Positions 44,409 to 52,508 of a stretch of DNA of 64,000 bases are shown here, piece after piece. The position numbers were made by a program, and so were the translations under genes. The stretch is from Microbacterium sp. GCS4. GTDB taxonomy: Bacteria > Actinomycetota > Actinomycetes > Actinomycetales > Microbacteriaceae. How positions within the stretch are numbered: position 1 is the first letter of the stretch; each line of letters opens with the position of its first letter. The stretch spans positions 300,368-364,367 of the forward strand of contig NZ_LGYE01000002.1 of NCBI RefSeq assembly GCF_001262495.1, written 5' to 3'. Below the pieces are notes generated by a model. That model searched no databases. It saw only the letters and a list, made by a program, of their open reading frames with translations, and was not told the DNA's origin.

Positions 44409-45415
44409 ACACCGAGAACGTCCGGAACGCCGACGTCCTCATCACGACGGCCTTCCTCGCCCCCGGAGACGAGGTCGACCTGCTCCTGCGCGACGCGGGA
44501 CTCACGACCAGGCACGAGCCGGAGCTCGACGCCCTCCCCGCAGAGGAACGCGAGACCGCCCTCGCCGGAGTACGCGCGATCATCGCCGGCACGCGCCCCC
44601 TGGGAGCGGACGACCTGGCCGCCGCCGCACAGCTGCAGGTCGTCGTACGCACGGGCGTCGGCTACGACAGCGTCGACGTCGACGCGGCCACCCGGCTCGG
44701 TCTCCCCGTGTGCATCACCGCGGGAGCCAACCGCCAGGCCGTCGCCGAGCACGTCTTCGCCCTCATGCTCGCCTCGGCGCGACGCATCCCCGAGAACATC
44801 CGCAGCCTCGCCGATGGGCGCTGGAACCAGCTCACGGGACGGGAGCTGCGCGGGGCGACCCTCGGCATCCTCGGTCTCGGCTCGATCGGCAAGGCGGTCG
44901 CGACGATCGCCCGCGGCTTCGGAATGCACGTCGCGGCCTACGACCCCTACTTCGACGAGGAGTTCGCCGAGGCGAACGGCATCCGCCGGGCGACCCTCGA
45001 CGAGGTGCTCGCGGAGTCGGACTTCGTGACCCTGCACCTGTTCCTCGACGACACCACACGCAACCTGATGGATGCCGACCGTCTCGCGCTCATGAAGGAC
45101 GACGCGATCCTCATCAACACCGCCCGCGGCGGGATCATCGACGAGGACGCCCTCGTGGATGCTGTGCGGCGCGGTGTCATCGGCGGCGCGGCGCTCGACG
45201 TGTTCGCGCAGGAGCCGCTGCCGGCGTCCAGCCCGCTGCTGCACACTCCGGGCATCCTCGCGACCACCCACGTCGCCGGGGCGACCCGCGAAGCGCGTGG
45301 GGAGTCCGGACGCATCGCCGCCGCCACCGTGATCGCCGTGCTCGGCGGGGGAGAGCCGCAGTTCGTGGTGAACCCCGAGCACCGCGCCGCGGCGGCGCAG
45401 GAGGTGACGGCGTGA
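44405..45415 (+). CDS. D-isomer 2-hydroxyacid dehydrogenase
   Basis: The 336-residue protein shows the NAD-binding fingerprint LGILGLGSIGKAVA near residue 150. It also has the substrate region VVVRTGVGYDSVDVDAA near 80, INTARGGIIDEDALV near 235 with the catalytic Arg, DVFAQEPLP with the Glu, and THVAGATREA with the active-site His near 290. It reduces or oxidises an alpha-hydroxy acid. In this locus it could convert a tetronate to the 2-oxo acid that OtnI uses (inference). GTG start overlaps the upstream stop. Confidence 0.88.
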   Translation: MNTENVRNADVLITTAFLAPGDEVDLLLRDAGLTTRHEPELDALPAEERETALAGVRAIIAGTRPLGADDLAAAAQLQVVVRTGVGYDSVDVDAATRLGLPVCITAGANRQAVAEHVFALMLASARRIPENIRSLADGRWNQLTGRELRGATLGILGLGSIGKAVATIARGFGMHVAAYDPYFDEEFAEANGIRRATLDEVLAESDFVTLHLFLDDTTRNLMDADRLALMKDDAILINTARGGIIDEDALVDAVRRGVIGGAALDVFAQEPLPASSPLLHTPGILATTHVAGATREARGESGRIAAATVIAVLGGGEPQFVVNPEHRAAAAQEVTA

Positions 45416-46086
45416 TCTCGCTGTACAGCGGACTGGTGGTCAAGCAGGCGCTCGAGGAGACCGTGATCCCCGCATTCGAGGAGGCGACGGGAGAGCGCGT
45501 CGAGACGACGTTCGAGCCGACGACCGTGCTGCTCGACCGCATCGCGGCCGGCGCGCGACCCGACCTGGTCCTGGGGGTCTCGGCCTCGGTCCGGGAGCTC
45601 GCGGAGGACGGCGTGCTCGACCCGCGGCAGGTGGCCGACATCGCGGTGTCGGCGGTCGGCTTCGCGCGGCTCCCCGAGAGCGCGGCACCCGTCGACGACG
45701 GGGAGGCCGCCTTCCTCGACTATCTGCGCGCGGCGCCGGCCGTCGCCTACACGCTCAGCGGCGCGAGCGGGCTGCATTTCATGTCGCTGCTGCGCGAGCG
45801 CGGCCTGCTCGACGAGATCGACGAGAGAGCCGTGCGATTCCCCGCGGGGCTCACGGCGGAGGCCGTCGTGGACGGCCGTGCGACCGTCGCGATCCAGCAG
45901 ATCAGCGAGCTGCGCTCCGTGCCGGGCCCTCACATCGTGGCCCCGATGCCGGAGGCCCTGCAGTCCTACGGTCGCTTCGCGATCGGCGTGCGGGCCGAGG
46001 CGCCGGCCGCGTCGGTCTTCGCCGAGAGCCTCCTGCAGCCTGCCGCCCGTCGCGCGTTCGCGGCCATCGGCCTCAGCGCCCCCTGA
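45412..46086 (+). CDS. ModA-like substrate-binding-fold protein without signal peptide
   Basis: The 224-residue protein reads from the first residues as a type II periplasmic-binding fold (ISLYSGLVVKQALEETVIPAFEEATG). GVSASVRELAEDG and YTLSGASGLHFMSLL follow, as in ModA-type proteins. There is no signal peptide or lipobox. The GTG start overlaps the preceding stop, and the frame upstream lies within another gene, so the cytosolic form is probably real. It has no ABC permease nearby. It could bind a pathway intermediate or act as a sensor; its role is unknown. Confidence 0.75.
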   Translation: MISLYSGLVVKQALEETVIPAFEEATGERVETTFEPTTVLLDRIAAGARPDLVLGVSASVRELAEDGVLDPRQVADIAVSAVGFARLPESAAPVDDGEAAFLDYLRAAPAVAYTLSGASGLHFMSLLRERGLLDEIDERAVRFPAGLTAEAVVDGRATVAIQQISELRSVPGPHIVAPMPEALQSYGRFAIGVRAEAPAASVFAESLLQPAARRAFAAIGLSAP

Positions 46087-46145
46087 GCAGCATCCCCCAC
46101 CGACCTCCCCTCACCCGGCATCCCCTCACCCGAAAGAAGAGGAAC

Positions 46146-47132
46146 ATGAGAAAAGTCATTGTCGACACCGACACGGGCGTCGACGACGCTCTGGCCCTGA
46201 TGCTGCTGGCCGCGGACCCCGAGGTCGAGATCCTCGCCGCGATCAGCGTCTTCGGGAACTGCGAGAGCGAGCGCGCAGCCGACAACGCACGCTACGTGCT
46301 CGACACGTGCGGACGCTCGGACGTGCCCGTCTACCGCGGCGCCGCGGTGCCCCTCGAACAGGACCTGCAGCTCAACCCCGGGGTGCACGGCGAAGACGGC
46401 TTCGGCAACACCGGCCTGCGTCCCGCCGTCTCCGTTCCCGCCGAGCCGGACGGCGTGCAGGTCATCCTCGACCTCGTCGAGGCGCACGACGGCGAGATCG
46501 ACTACATCGCACTGGGCCCGCAGACCAACCTGGCACTCGCGCTCCACCGCGAGCCGCGCCTGCTGCAGCGCCTGCGCAGCGTCACGATCGTGGGGACGCT
46601 CGGCCCCGCGCTGTACCACGACACCGAGCCGTGGGCCGATCGCCGGTTCCGCGTCTCCCGCGACCCCAACGTGTCTTTCGACCCCGACGCCACGCAGGAG
46701 GTCGCGCGGCACGAGGGCGACGTCACGTGGTGCGGGCCTTATGTCACGCGCCAGGCGCTCGTGCCCGAGCGCTTCTTCCTCGACATCGCGGCCGAGACCG
46801 GTTCGCCCGCCGCGCAGCTGATCACGGCGATCAGCGCCGACTACGCCGGCTTCTACACGCGCTCCTACGAGCAACCCGACGACCGGCGGATCATGGGCAT
46901 CAACGACAGCCTCGCAGTGGCGACCCTGCTTCGTCCCGAGCTCGTGGCGGCCTCGGTGCAGCGTCCGCTGCAGACGTTCGAGGACCCGGCGACCGGCGAC
47001 CGCTATCTCGCCGGCGTGCATCCGGTGCGCGGCGAGACCCGGCCACTGCATCGCGTCATCGTCGACATGGACTTCGACGGCGTGCTCGACCTCATCGGCG
47101 ACACCCTCCGCCGCCCGCTGCCCTGGAACTGA
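46146..47132 (+). CDS. nucleoside hydrolase-family protein (third copy)
   Basis: The 328-residue protein has the metal site DTDTGVDDAL at residues 7-16, ISVFGNCESERAADNA, LGPQTNLALAL and the C-terminal GINDSLAVATLL with an Asp. The usual His in the late motif (HD) is replaced by Asn-Asp (IND), so substrate preference may differ from purine or uridine hydrolases. GAAGAGG precedes the ATG. It lies inside the acid-sugar operon, where a nucleoside role is not obvious; other N-ribosides or glycosides are possible. Confidence 0.85.
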   Translation: MRKVIVDTDTGVDDALALMLLAADPEVEILAAISVFGNCESERAADNARYVLDTCGRSDVPVYRGAAVPLEQDLQLNPGVHGEDGFGNTGLRPAVSVPAEPDGVQVILDLVEAHDGEIDYIALGPQTNLALALHREPRLLQRLRSVTIVGTLGPALYHDTEPWADRRFRVSRDPNVSFDPDATQEVARHEGDVTWCGPYVTRQALVPERFFLDIAAETGSPAAQLITAISADYAGFYTRSYEQPDDRRIMGINDSLAVATLLRPELVAASVQRPLQTFEDPATGDRYLAGVHPVRGETRPLHRVIVDMDFDGVLDLIGDTLRRPLPWN

Positions 47133-47140
47133 ACGCCCCA

Positions 47141-47204
47141 CCCGAACACCCGGCACACCCGAACACCCGGGACACCCGCCCGAACACCCGAAACCCGAAC
47201 ACCC
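47141..47204. repeat. four short tandem repeats in the hydrolase-MFS gap
   Basis: CCCGAACACCC occurs four times at 47141, 47158, 47179 and 47194, with spacers of 4 to 10 bases. The 103-base gap holds little else except a ribosome site. The tract lacks inverted symmetry and could affect translation or be a variable repeat. Confidence 0.7.
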
Positions 47205-47235
47205 CACTCTCACGGGGTAGAGCGAAGGAGCTCGA

Positions 47236-48558
47236 ATGAGCATCGATGAAGAAGCAGTGACGACGACGGCACCGCAGCAGTTGAAGGGCAAGGCCAGCAA
47301 GACCGAGCGCCGCAACCTCCGCGCGCTGAGCTGGGGGCACGCACTCGAATGGTACGACTGGGCCATCTTCGGATTGCTCTCGGTCTACCTCGGTGCGGCG
47401 TTCTTCCCGTCTGACAACCCGCTCGCCTCGACCCTCAACGCGCTCGCGGTCTTCGCGGTGGGCTTCGTCGCCCGTCCGCTCGGCGGGGTCGTGTTCGGCT
47501 TCGTGGCCGACCGCTTCGGACGACGCAAGATCATGATCTTCGCGATCGGTGCCGTGGCGCTGGGGAGCTTCGTGATCGGCGTGCTCCCCGATTACCAGAC
47601 CATCGGCGTCGCCGCGCCGATCATCGTCGTGGCGGCCCGTCTCCTGCAGGGGCTCTCCGCGGGCGTCGAGGCTCCGCTCGGAACCGCGTACGCGCTCGAG
47701 CTGGTGCCCAACCGGCCCGGGTACGTCGCCGGGTTCTTCGCGTTCTTCAACAACCTCGGCAACCTGCTCGCGCCGCTGTCGATCTTCGCCATCAGCTCGC
47801 TCCTCGGCCCCGCGGTGCTCGCCGAGTACGGCTGGCGCATCCCGTTCCTGATCGGCGGGGTGTTCGGACTGCTCGTCCTGTGGCTGCGCCGCACGCTGCC
47901 CGAGACGCTGAACACCGAGGCCATCCGCACGGTCGGAGCCGTGCCGACTCCGGAGAACTCGGTGTGGCGCGAGGTGCGCAAGTACTGGCTGAGCGTGCTC
48001 GCGGCGATCTTCATCGTCGGTGCGATCCAGGCGTACAACTACACGTGGATCGCCGGACTCCCGAACCTCGCGAACGGCACGTTCGGCGAGGACCCCACAG
48101 CGGTGTTCGCGATCACGACCGGCATGGGGATCTTCCTCACCCTGGGCGCGCTGGCGCTCAGCCGCATCCTCGACCGGTTCCCGATGTCGCGCTGGTTCGT
48201 GATCGCCCGACTGCTCGCCATCCCGACGATCTTCCTGGCCCTGCTCTACTCGCAGCCCGGCGTCGGGACGCTCGCCGGCGTGATGTTCGGCGGCGCGATC
48301 GTGCTGCTGCTCAACATGACGATCTTCGTCGTGGTGTCGAACTCCCTCCTGCCGCAGCACATCCGCGGCACGGCTCTCGGTCTCGGCTACGGCCTCGGCG
48401 TGGCGATCTTCGGCGGCACGGCCTCGTACCTCCTGCTGTGGCTGCAGAGCCTGGGGCTGATGTGGGTCTTCCCGATCTACATCGCGACCCTGTGCGCCGT
48501 GAGCGTCGTGCTGTACGTGCTCGCCAAGCGGCGCAACGGCCTCTTCGTGGGCAAGTGA
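47236..48558 (+). CDS. MHS-family MFS metabolite:H+ symporter
   Basis: The 440-residue protein has 12 predicted helices and the metabolite:H+ symporter pattern. The N-terminal GHALEWYDWAIFGLLSVYLG comes first, and the loop motif GFVADRFGRRKIMIF lies near residue 92. LLQGLSAGVEAPLGTAY follows, and ALSRILDRFPMSRW is the second loop. Such proteins import carboxylates, betaines or sugar acids. It probably supplies the acid substrate of the surrounding pathway (inference). GAAGGAG lies 5-6 bases before the ATG. Confidence 0.9.
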   Translation: MSIDEEAVTTTAPQQLKGKASKTERRNLRALSWGHALEWYDWAIFGLLSVYLGAAFFPSDNPLASTLNALAVFAVGFVARPLGGVVFGFVADRFGRRKIMIFAIGAVALGSFVIGVLPDYQTIGVAAPIIVVAARLLQGLSAGVEAPLGTAYALELVPNRPGYVAGFFAFFNNLGNLLAPLSIFAISSLLGPAVLAEYGWRIPFLIGGVFGLLVLWLRRTLPETLNTEAIRTVGAVPTPENSVWREVRKYWLSVLAAIFIVGAIQAYNYTWIAGLPNLANGTFGEDPTAVFAITTGMGIFLTLGALALSRILDRFPMSRWFVIARLLAIPTIFLALLYSQPGVGTLAGVMFGGAIVLLLNMTIFVVVSNSLLPQHIRGTALGLGYGLGVAIFGGTASYLLLWLQSLGLMWVFPIYIATLCAVSVVLYVLAKRRNGLFVGK

Positions 48559-48565
48559 CCGCCTG

Positions 48566-48877
48566 ATGGACCTCTGGCGCGAGATCGTCGGCTGGGCGGG
48601 GAGCGCCCTCCTGATCACTTCGCTGATGCAGCCGACGATCTCGCGCCTGCGGTGGGTGAACCTCGGCGCGTCGTCGCTGCTGATGGCCTACAACCTGATG
48701 CTCGGCTCCGCGCCGATGGTCGCGCTCAACGTGACGCTCATCGCGATCAACTGCGTGTACCTGTTCCGGGGCGCCCGTGCCGCTCGCGCGACCCGGGCCG
48801 CTGCGGCGGAGCCGACCACCATCCCCGACATCCCCGACCCTGCGGAAGAAGCATCCGACCGGCAGACGAGCCGGTAG
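48566..48877 (+). CDS. small membrane protein, YgjV/CBU_0592-like
   Basis: The 103-residue protein has three short hydrophobic segments in residues 1-70 (EIVGWAGSALLITSLMQPTI, the LGASSLLMAYNLMLG region and VALNVTLIAINCVYLFRG) and an acidic, Pro-rich tail. The pattern matches small membrane proteins of the YgjV type with a WAGSALLxxSxxQ start. It follows the symporter by 7 bases and may be an accessory component. Function is unknown. Confidence 0.7.
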   Translation: MDLWREIVGWAGSALLITSLMQPTISRLRWVNLGASSLLMAYNLMLGSAPMVALNVTLIAINCVYLFRGARAARATRAAAAEPTTIPDIPDPAEEASDRQTSR

Positions 48878-48892
48878 GAGCCGAAAGAGAGA

Positions 48893-49846
48893 ATGCACAT
48901 GGAACGACTGATCATCGACACCGATCCCGGGATCGACGACGCGGGAGCGCTGTTCTGGGCGCTCGCCTCGGACGCCTTCCAGATCGAGGCGCTGACCACG
49001 GTCTTCGGGAACGTCCCCGTCGAGACGGCGACGATCAACGCGCGCAAGATCGCGACGCTCGCCGGTCGCCCCGACCTCCCGATCTGGAGCGGCGCCGCGC
49101 GGCCCCTCGTCGGCGAGCCGCATTTCGCGGAGCACATCCACCGCCCGGGAGGCGTGGGCTACTGGGAGTACCCCGATCCCGATCCGGAGGCGGTGGTCCC
49201 GTCCGACGCCGTGCTGCGGATGATCGACACGGTCATGTCGTCGCCCGGGGAGATCACGATCATGGCGCTCGCACCGCTCACGAACGTCGCGCTGGCCATC
49301 AAGCTGGAGCCCCGGTTCGCGCAGTCGGTGCGCCGCATCATCTACATGGGAGGAGCTGCGCTCACCTGGGGCAACGTCACGCCCGTCGCGAGTGCGAACA
49401 TCTACAACGACCCCGAGGCCGCGGAGATCGTCGTCAAATCCGGCGCCCCGCTGACGCAGGTCGGACTCGACGTGTCGCGCAGCTTCGCCCTCAGCCCCGC
49501 TCACATCGCGACGCTGTGGGAGTCGGGATCGCCGATGGGACGCGCGCTGTGCGAGATGATCGGATACCCGGACCGCCATGACGACCCCGACGAGATGCCC
49601 GAGTGGAAGACCGAGGGCATGCACCTGAACGACGTGCCGTGCGTCGCATACGCCCTGAACCCGGACTGGTTCACGGTTCGGCGGCTGCGCGTCGACATCG
49701 AGCTGCACGGCGAGCACACCCGCGGGCAGACGGTCGTGCAGATGATCGACCGCTGGAAGGGCGAGCCCAACGTCGACGTGCTGTTCGACATCCACGCGAG
49801 TGCGGTGGCCGACGCGCTGACGGCGGCGGTCACGGCGCACCGCTGA
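48893..49846 (+). CDS. nucleoside hydrolase-family protein (fourth copy)
   Basis: The 317-residue protein has DTDPGIDDAGALFWAL near residues 9-24, TTVFGNVPVETATINA, LAPLTNVALAI, MGGAALTWGNVTPVASANIYN and the C-terminal LNDVPCVAYAL. The conserved His of the late motif is replaced (LND), as in the copy at 46146. An in-frame ATG at 48899 is an equally possible start; AGAGAG lies before both. It is the last gene of the plus-strand arm, and a strong hairpin follows. Confidence 0.85.
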   Translation: MHMERLIIDTDPGIDDAGALFWALASDAFQIEALTTVFGNVPVETATINARKIATLAGRPDLPIWSGAARPLVGEPHFAEHIHRPGGVGYWEYPDPDPEAVVPSDAVLRMIDTVMSSPGEITIMALAPLTNVALAIKLEPRFAQSVRRIIYMGGAALTWGNVTPVASANIYNDPEAAEIVVKSGAPLTQVGLDVSRSFALSPAHIATLWESGSPMGRALCEMIGYPDRHDDPDEMPEWKTEGMHLNDVPCVAYALNPDWFTVRRLRVDIELHGEHTRGQTVVQMIDRWKGEPNVDVLFDIHASAVADALTAAVTAHR

Positions 49847-49860
49847 CCGGCGGAGACACG

Positions 49861-49891
49861 AGCGGCGGGTGAGGATTCCTCACCCGCCGCT
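49861..49891. terminator. bidirectional terminator between the two arms of the acid-sugar locus
   Basis: AGCGGCGGGTGAGG and CCTCACCCGCCGCT are perfect 14-base arms with a 3-base loop (ATT). The hairpin lies between convergent genes and serves both. Confidence 0.85.
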
Positions 49892-49918
49892 TCGCCTGTG
49901 CTGGCGTCAGACGCAGGC

Positions 49919-50539
49919 TCAGTCGGCGGGGCGCAGCGCCTCGGCCTCGGCCGGCGTGAGCGGCCGGGTCGGCAGGCCCCGCAGCAGCAGGAAGAGCTTC
50001 GCGGTTTCCTCGAGCTCCTCGAGCGCATCCATCGCCGCCGACAGCGAGGCGCCGGCGACGACCGGGCCGTGGTTCCGCAGCAGCAGCGCGGTGTGCGTGC
50101 GTGCGGTCTCCTCGGCGAGGCCCTCGAGCGCGTCGTCGCCCGGTGCGTGGTACGGCAGCAGCGGCAGGCGTCCGACCCGCATCGCGAAGTACGCCGTGAG
50201 GGGCGGGAGCGCATCGGCGTGGTCGAGGTCCCGCAGGCACGACACAGCCGCGGCGTGCGTGGAGTGCGTGTGCACGACGGCGCGCGCCGAGGGGCGGGCG
50301 CGCAGCACGGCGGCATGCAGGAACGCCTCCTTCGAGGGGCGGGGCCCGGCCAGGTGGGCACCCCGATCGTCGATCAGAGACAGGTCGTCCTCGGTGACCG
50401 TGCCGAGGCTCGAGCCGGTCGGCGTCACGAGGATGCCGTCGTCCGTGCGCAGCGACACGTTGCCCGTGCTGCCGTGCGTGAGACCGCGGTCGAACAGCGA
50501 CCGCGCGGCGCGGATCACGGCGGCCCGTTCCTCGTTCAT
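49919..50539 (-). CDS. otnC: class II aldolase, OtnC-like 3-oxo-tetronate 4-phosphate decarboxylase
   Basis: The 206-residue protein is a class II aldolase/adducin-fold enzyme. It has GLTHGSTGNVSLR near 20-32, VTPTGSSLG, a zinc site with THSTHAAAVS near 90 (His-X3-His) and LLRNHGPVVAG near 148 with the third His. Members next to DUF1537 kinases decarboxylate 3-oxo-tetronate 4-phosphate to dihydroxyacetone phosphate. The start overlaps the kinase stop by four bases. A fuculose-phosphate-type aldolase is the main alternative. Confidence 0.85.
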   Translation of the reverse strand: MNEERAAVIRAARSLFDRGLTHGSTGNVSLRTDDGILVTPTGSSLGTVTEDDLSLIDDRGAHLAGPRPSKEAFLHAAVLRARPSARAVVHTHSTHAAAVSCLRDLDHADALPPLTAYFAMRVGRLPLLPYHAPGDDALEGLAEETARTHTALLLRNHGPVVAGASLSAAMDALEELEETAKLFLLLRGLPTRPLTPAEAEALRPAD

Positions 50540-51816
50540 GCGTCGCCTGCGCGTTCGCCGATGTCGGCCGAGGCTGTCACGAGCAGGTCGACCTCGCCGA
50601 AGTTGCCGGACTTGAGGAGCAGGCGGATGCCGTCCGAGGAGTGGATCCACGGCACGCCGCGGGCGGCCTCCGCGCCTATCTCACCGGCCGCCACACCGAG
50701 GGCTGCGACCACGGCGCCCGAGGTCTCGCCGCCGGCGGTGACGAAGCGTCTCACTCCGCGCTCGCGGAGGCCCTGGGCCACGCGCGAGAGCGCGGTCTCG
50801 AGGATCGCCGCGGACTCCGCGACGCCGAGACGCTTTTGCACCTCGTGCAACTGCGCGGGCGGGAGGGAGGCGTACACGAGCGGAGCGCTGTCGGGTCCGG
50901 CACCCGAATCCAGGGCGTCGTACCAGGCGAGCGCCTCCGCGGCGAGGCGCTCCGGGTCCTGCTCGCGGAGGGCGTCGAGGCGGAATGCGGGGCGCCCCGC
51001 GTCGAGCATGGCGTCGATCTGCTCGAGAGTGCGCTGCGAGCACGACCCGGCGAGCACGACCGCGCGACCCGTGGCGGTGGGCGGCGCCGAGCTGGCGACG
51101 TCGCCGCCGCGCTGCTCGGCGACGACGCGGGCGAGCGCACCCGCGAATCCGGCCGCTCCTCCCCACAGCGGGTCGGATGCCGCGGACCGGGCGATCATGA
51201 CGAGGTCGTCATCCGTGACCGCATCCGGGAGCACGTACCGGACGTCGGGCGCGAGCGCCGAGAGGGCGCCGCGCAGGGCGTCGGGGCCGCGGCGCACGAC
51301 GTCGAGCGCGACCGTGGCGCTCGCGGGCGCGGGAAGCTGGCCGTCCAGCAGTCGCACGAGGTCGGAGTCGCGCATCGGAGTGAGCGGGTGATCGCGCATG
51401 GGCGACTCGGCGAGAGGCGTGCCGTGCACGAGCAGCTGTCCGGAGTCGACCGTGCGCCCGTGCTCGGGGGAGCTCGGCGTCGTCACGACGCGCTCCGCGC
51501 CCACGAGCGCGGCGAGAGCGTCGAGCACCGGCCCGATGTTCCCCTCCGCGGTGGAGTCGAAGGTCGAGCAGTACTTGAGGTACAGCTGCGTCGCACCCGC
51601 CGCGCGGAGCGCCTCGGCCGCCGAGAGCGACTGCGCCACCGCATCCGCCGCGGGGATCGTGCGCGTCTTGAGCGCCACGACCGCGACGTCCCAGGAGGTG
51701 TCGATCGCCCCGGGCGAGGGCGCCCCGAAGACGATCCCGGTGCGCAGACCCTGGCGTCGGCACGCGACGGCCACGTCGGTACCGCCCGTGACGTCGTCGG
51801 CGATGATGCCGATCAT
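50536..51816 (-). CDS. otnK: DUF1537 four-carbon acid sugar kinase, OtnK-like
   Basis: The 426-residue protein matches the DUF1537 kinase family, which phosphorylates 3-oxo-tetronate (and erythronate/threonate relatives) with ATP. It starts with MIGIIADDVTGGTDVAVA, has LKYCSTFDSTAEGNIGPV in the N-terminal domain, AVVLAGSCSQRTLEQI near 260 and the C-terminal nucleotide-domain TAGGETSGAVVAAL near 385. ATG at 51816 overlaps the racemase-like stop. GGAGGACGCCCG precedes it. The gene order with OtnC and OtnI homologs is typical for acid-sugar catabolism. Confidence 0.92.
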   Translation of the reverse strand: MIGIIADDVTGGTDVAVACRRQGLRTGIVFGAPSPGAIDTSWDVAVVALKTRTIPAADAVAQSLSAAEALRAAGATQLYLKYCSTFDSTAEGNIGPVLDALAALVGAERVVTTPSSPEHGRTVDSGQLLVHGTPLAESPMRDHPLTPMRDSDLVRLLDGQLPAPASATVALDVVRRGPDALRGALSALAPDVRYVLPDAVTDDDLVMIARSAASDPLWGGAAGFAGALARVVAEQRGGDVASSAPPTATGRAVVLAGSCSQRTLEQIDAMLDAGRPAFRLDALREQDPERLAAEALAWYDALDSGAGPDSAPLVYASLPPAQLHEVQKRLGVAESAAILETALSRVAQGLRERGVRRFVTAGGETSGAVVAALGVAAGEIGAEAARGVPWIHSSDGIRLLLKSGNFGEVDLLVTASADIGERAGDA

Positions 51817-52508
51817 CGGGCGTCCTCCTTCGGCGCGAGCAGGTTGCGCGGCGCGAGCAGGTCGCGCAGGGCGACCGCGGAACTGACGGGGCCGGACAGC
51901 ACGGGCCGGTCCACGGCTGCGCTGAGCGCGGCGCCCGCGGGCGCGAGCGAGTACTGGGCGAGGAGGATCGCATCCACGTCCGCGGCGAGGGGCCGGCATG
52001 CCTCGACGAGCGCCCTCTCGAGCGCGTCCGCGTCCTGTGCCTTGGTCGCAGCCATGGCCGCGGGCGCGGCGACGCCCGTCACCGCCGTACTCGCGCCGGC
52101 CTGCGACAGCGCCTGCCGCAGGCGGTCGACCGAGTCCTGCATCGCCCCGTCGAAGGAGGCGACCACGAGCACGCGCCCGTAGCCGGCATCCGCGATCTCG
52201 GCGAACGCGGCCTCGTCGGGCGCGAGCACGGGAGCGTCTCGACGCACCTCGGAGACCACGGGTCCGTACAGCGAGCAGGTGAGCAGTACGCCGTCCGCAC
52301 CCTCGGCGAGAGCGTGGTCGATCAGACGCGTCATGCGGGCGCGGAGCGCGTCGTCCAGGCCGCCGCGTGCGTCGGCGTCGCCCAGCAGTCGGTCGTCGAG
52401 GATGTTCCACACCTCGGCGTCGGGATACTGCTCGGCGAGCGCGGCGGTGGCGGGACCGATCGCGGCGGTGACGGCGCTGATCAGGGCGATGCGCGGGGGA
52501 GTGGTCAT
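51813..52508 (-). CDS. Asp/Glu racemase-superfamily protein
   Basis: The 231-residue protein has the two-lobed fold pattern of the Asp/Glu/hydantoin racemase superfamily. One Cys sits in the expected first motif, GVLLTCSLYGPVV near residue 80. The second-motif position reads AILLAQYSLAP without Cys, so a two-base racemisation is unlikely and a related activity (isomerase, decarboxylase) or binding role is more probable. The open frame upstream belongs to the antisense shadow of the neighbour; ATG at 52508 overlaps the OtnI-like stop. It is coupled to the kinase by a four-base overlap. Confidence 0.78.
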   Translation of the reverse strand: MTTPPRIALISAVTAAIGPATAALAEQYPDAEVWNILDDRLLGDADARGGLDDALRARMTRLIDHALAEGADGVLLTCSLYGPVVSEVRRDAPVLAPDEAAFAEIADAGYGRVLVVASFDGAMQDSVDRLRQALSQAGASTAVTGVAAPAAMAATKAQDADALERALVEACRPLAADVDAILLAQYSLAPAGAALSAAVDRPVLSGPVSSAVALRDLLAPRNLLAPKEDAR

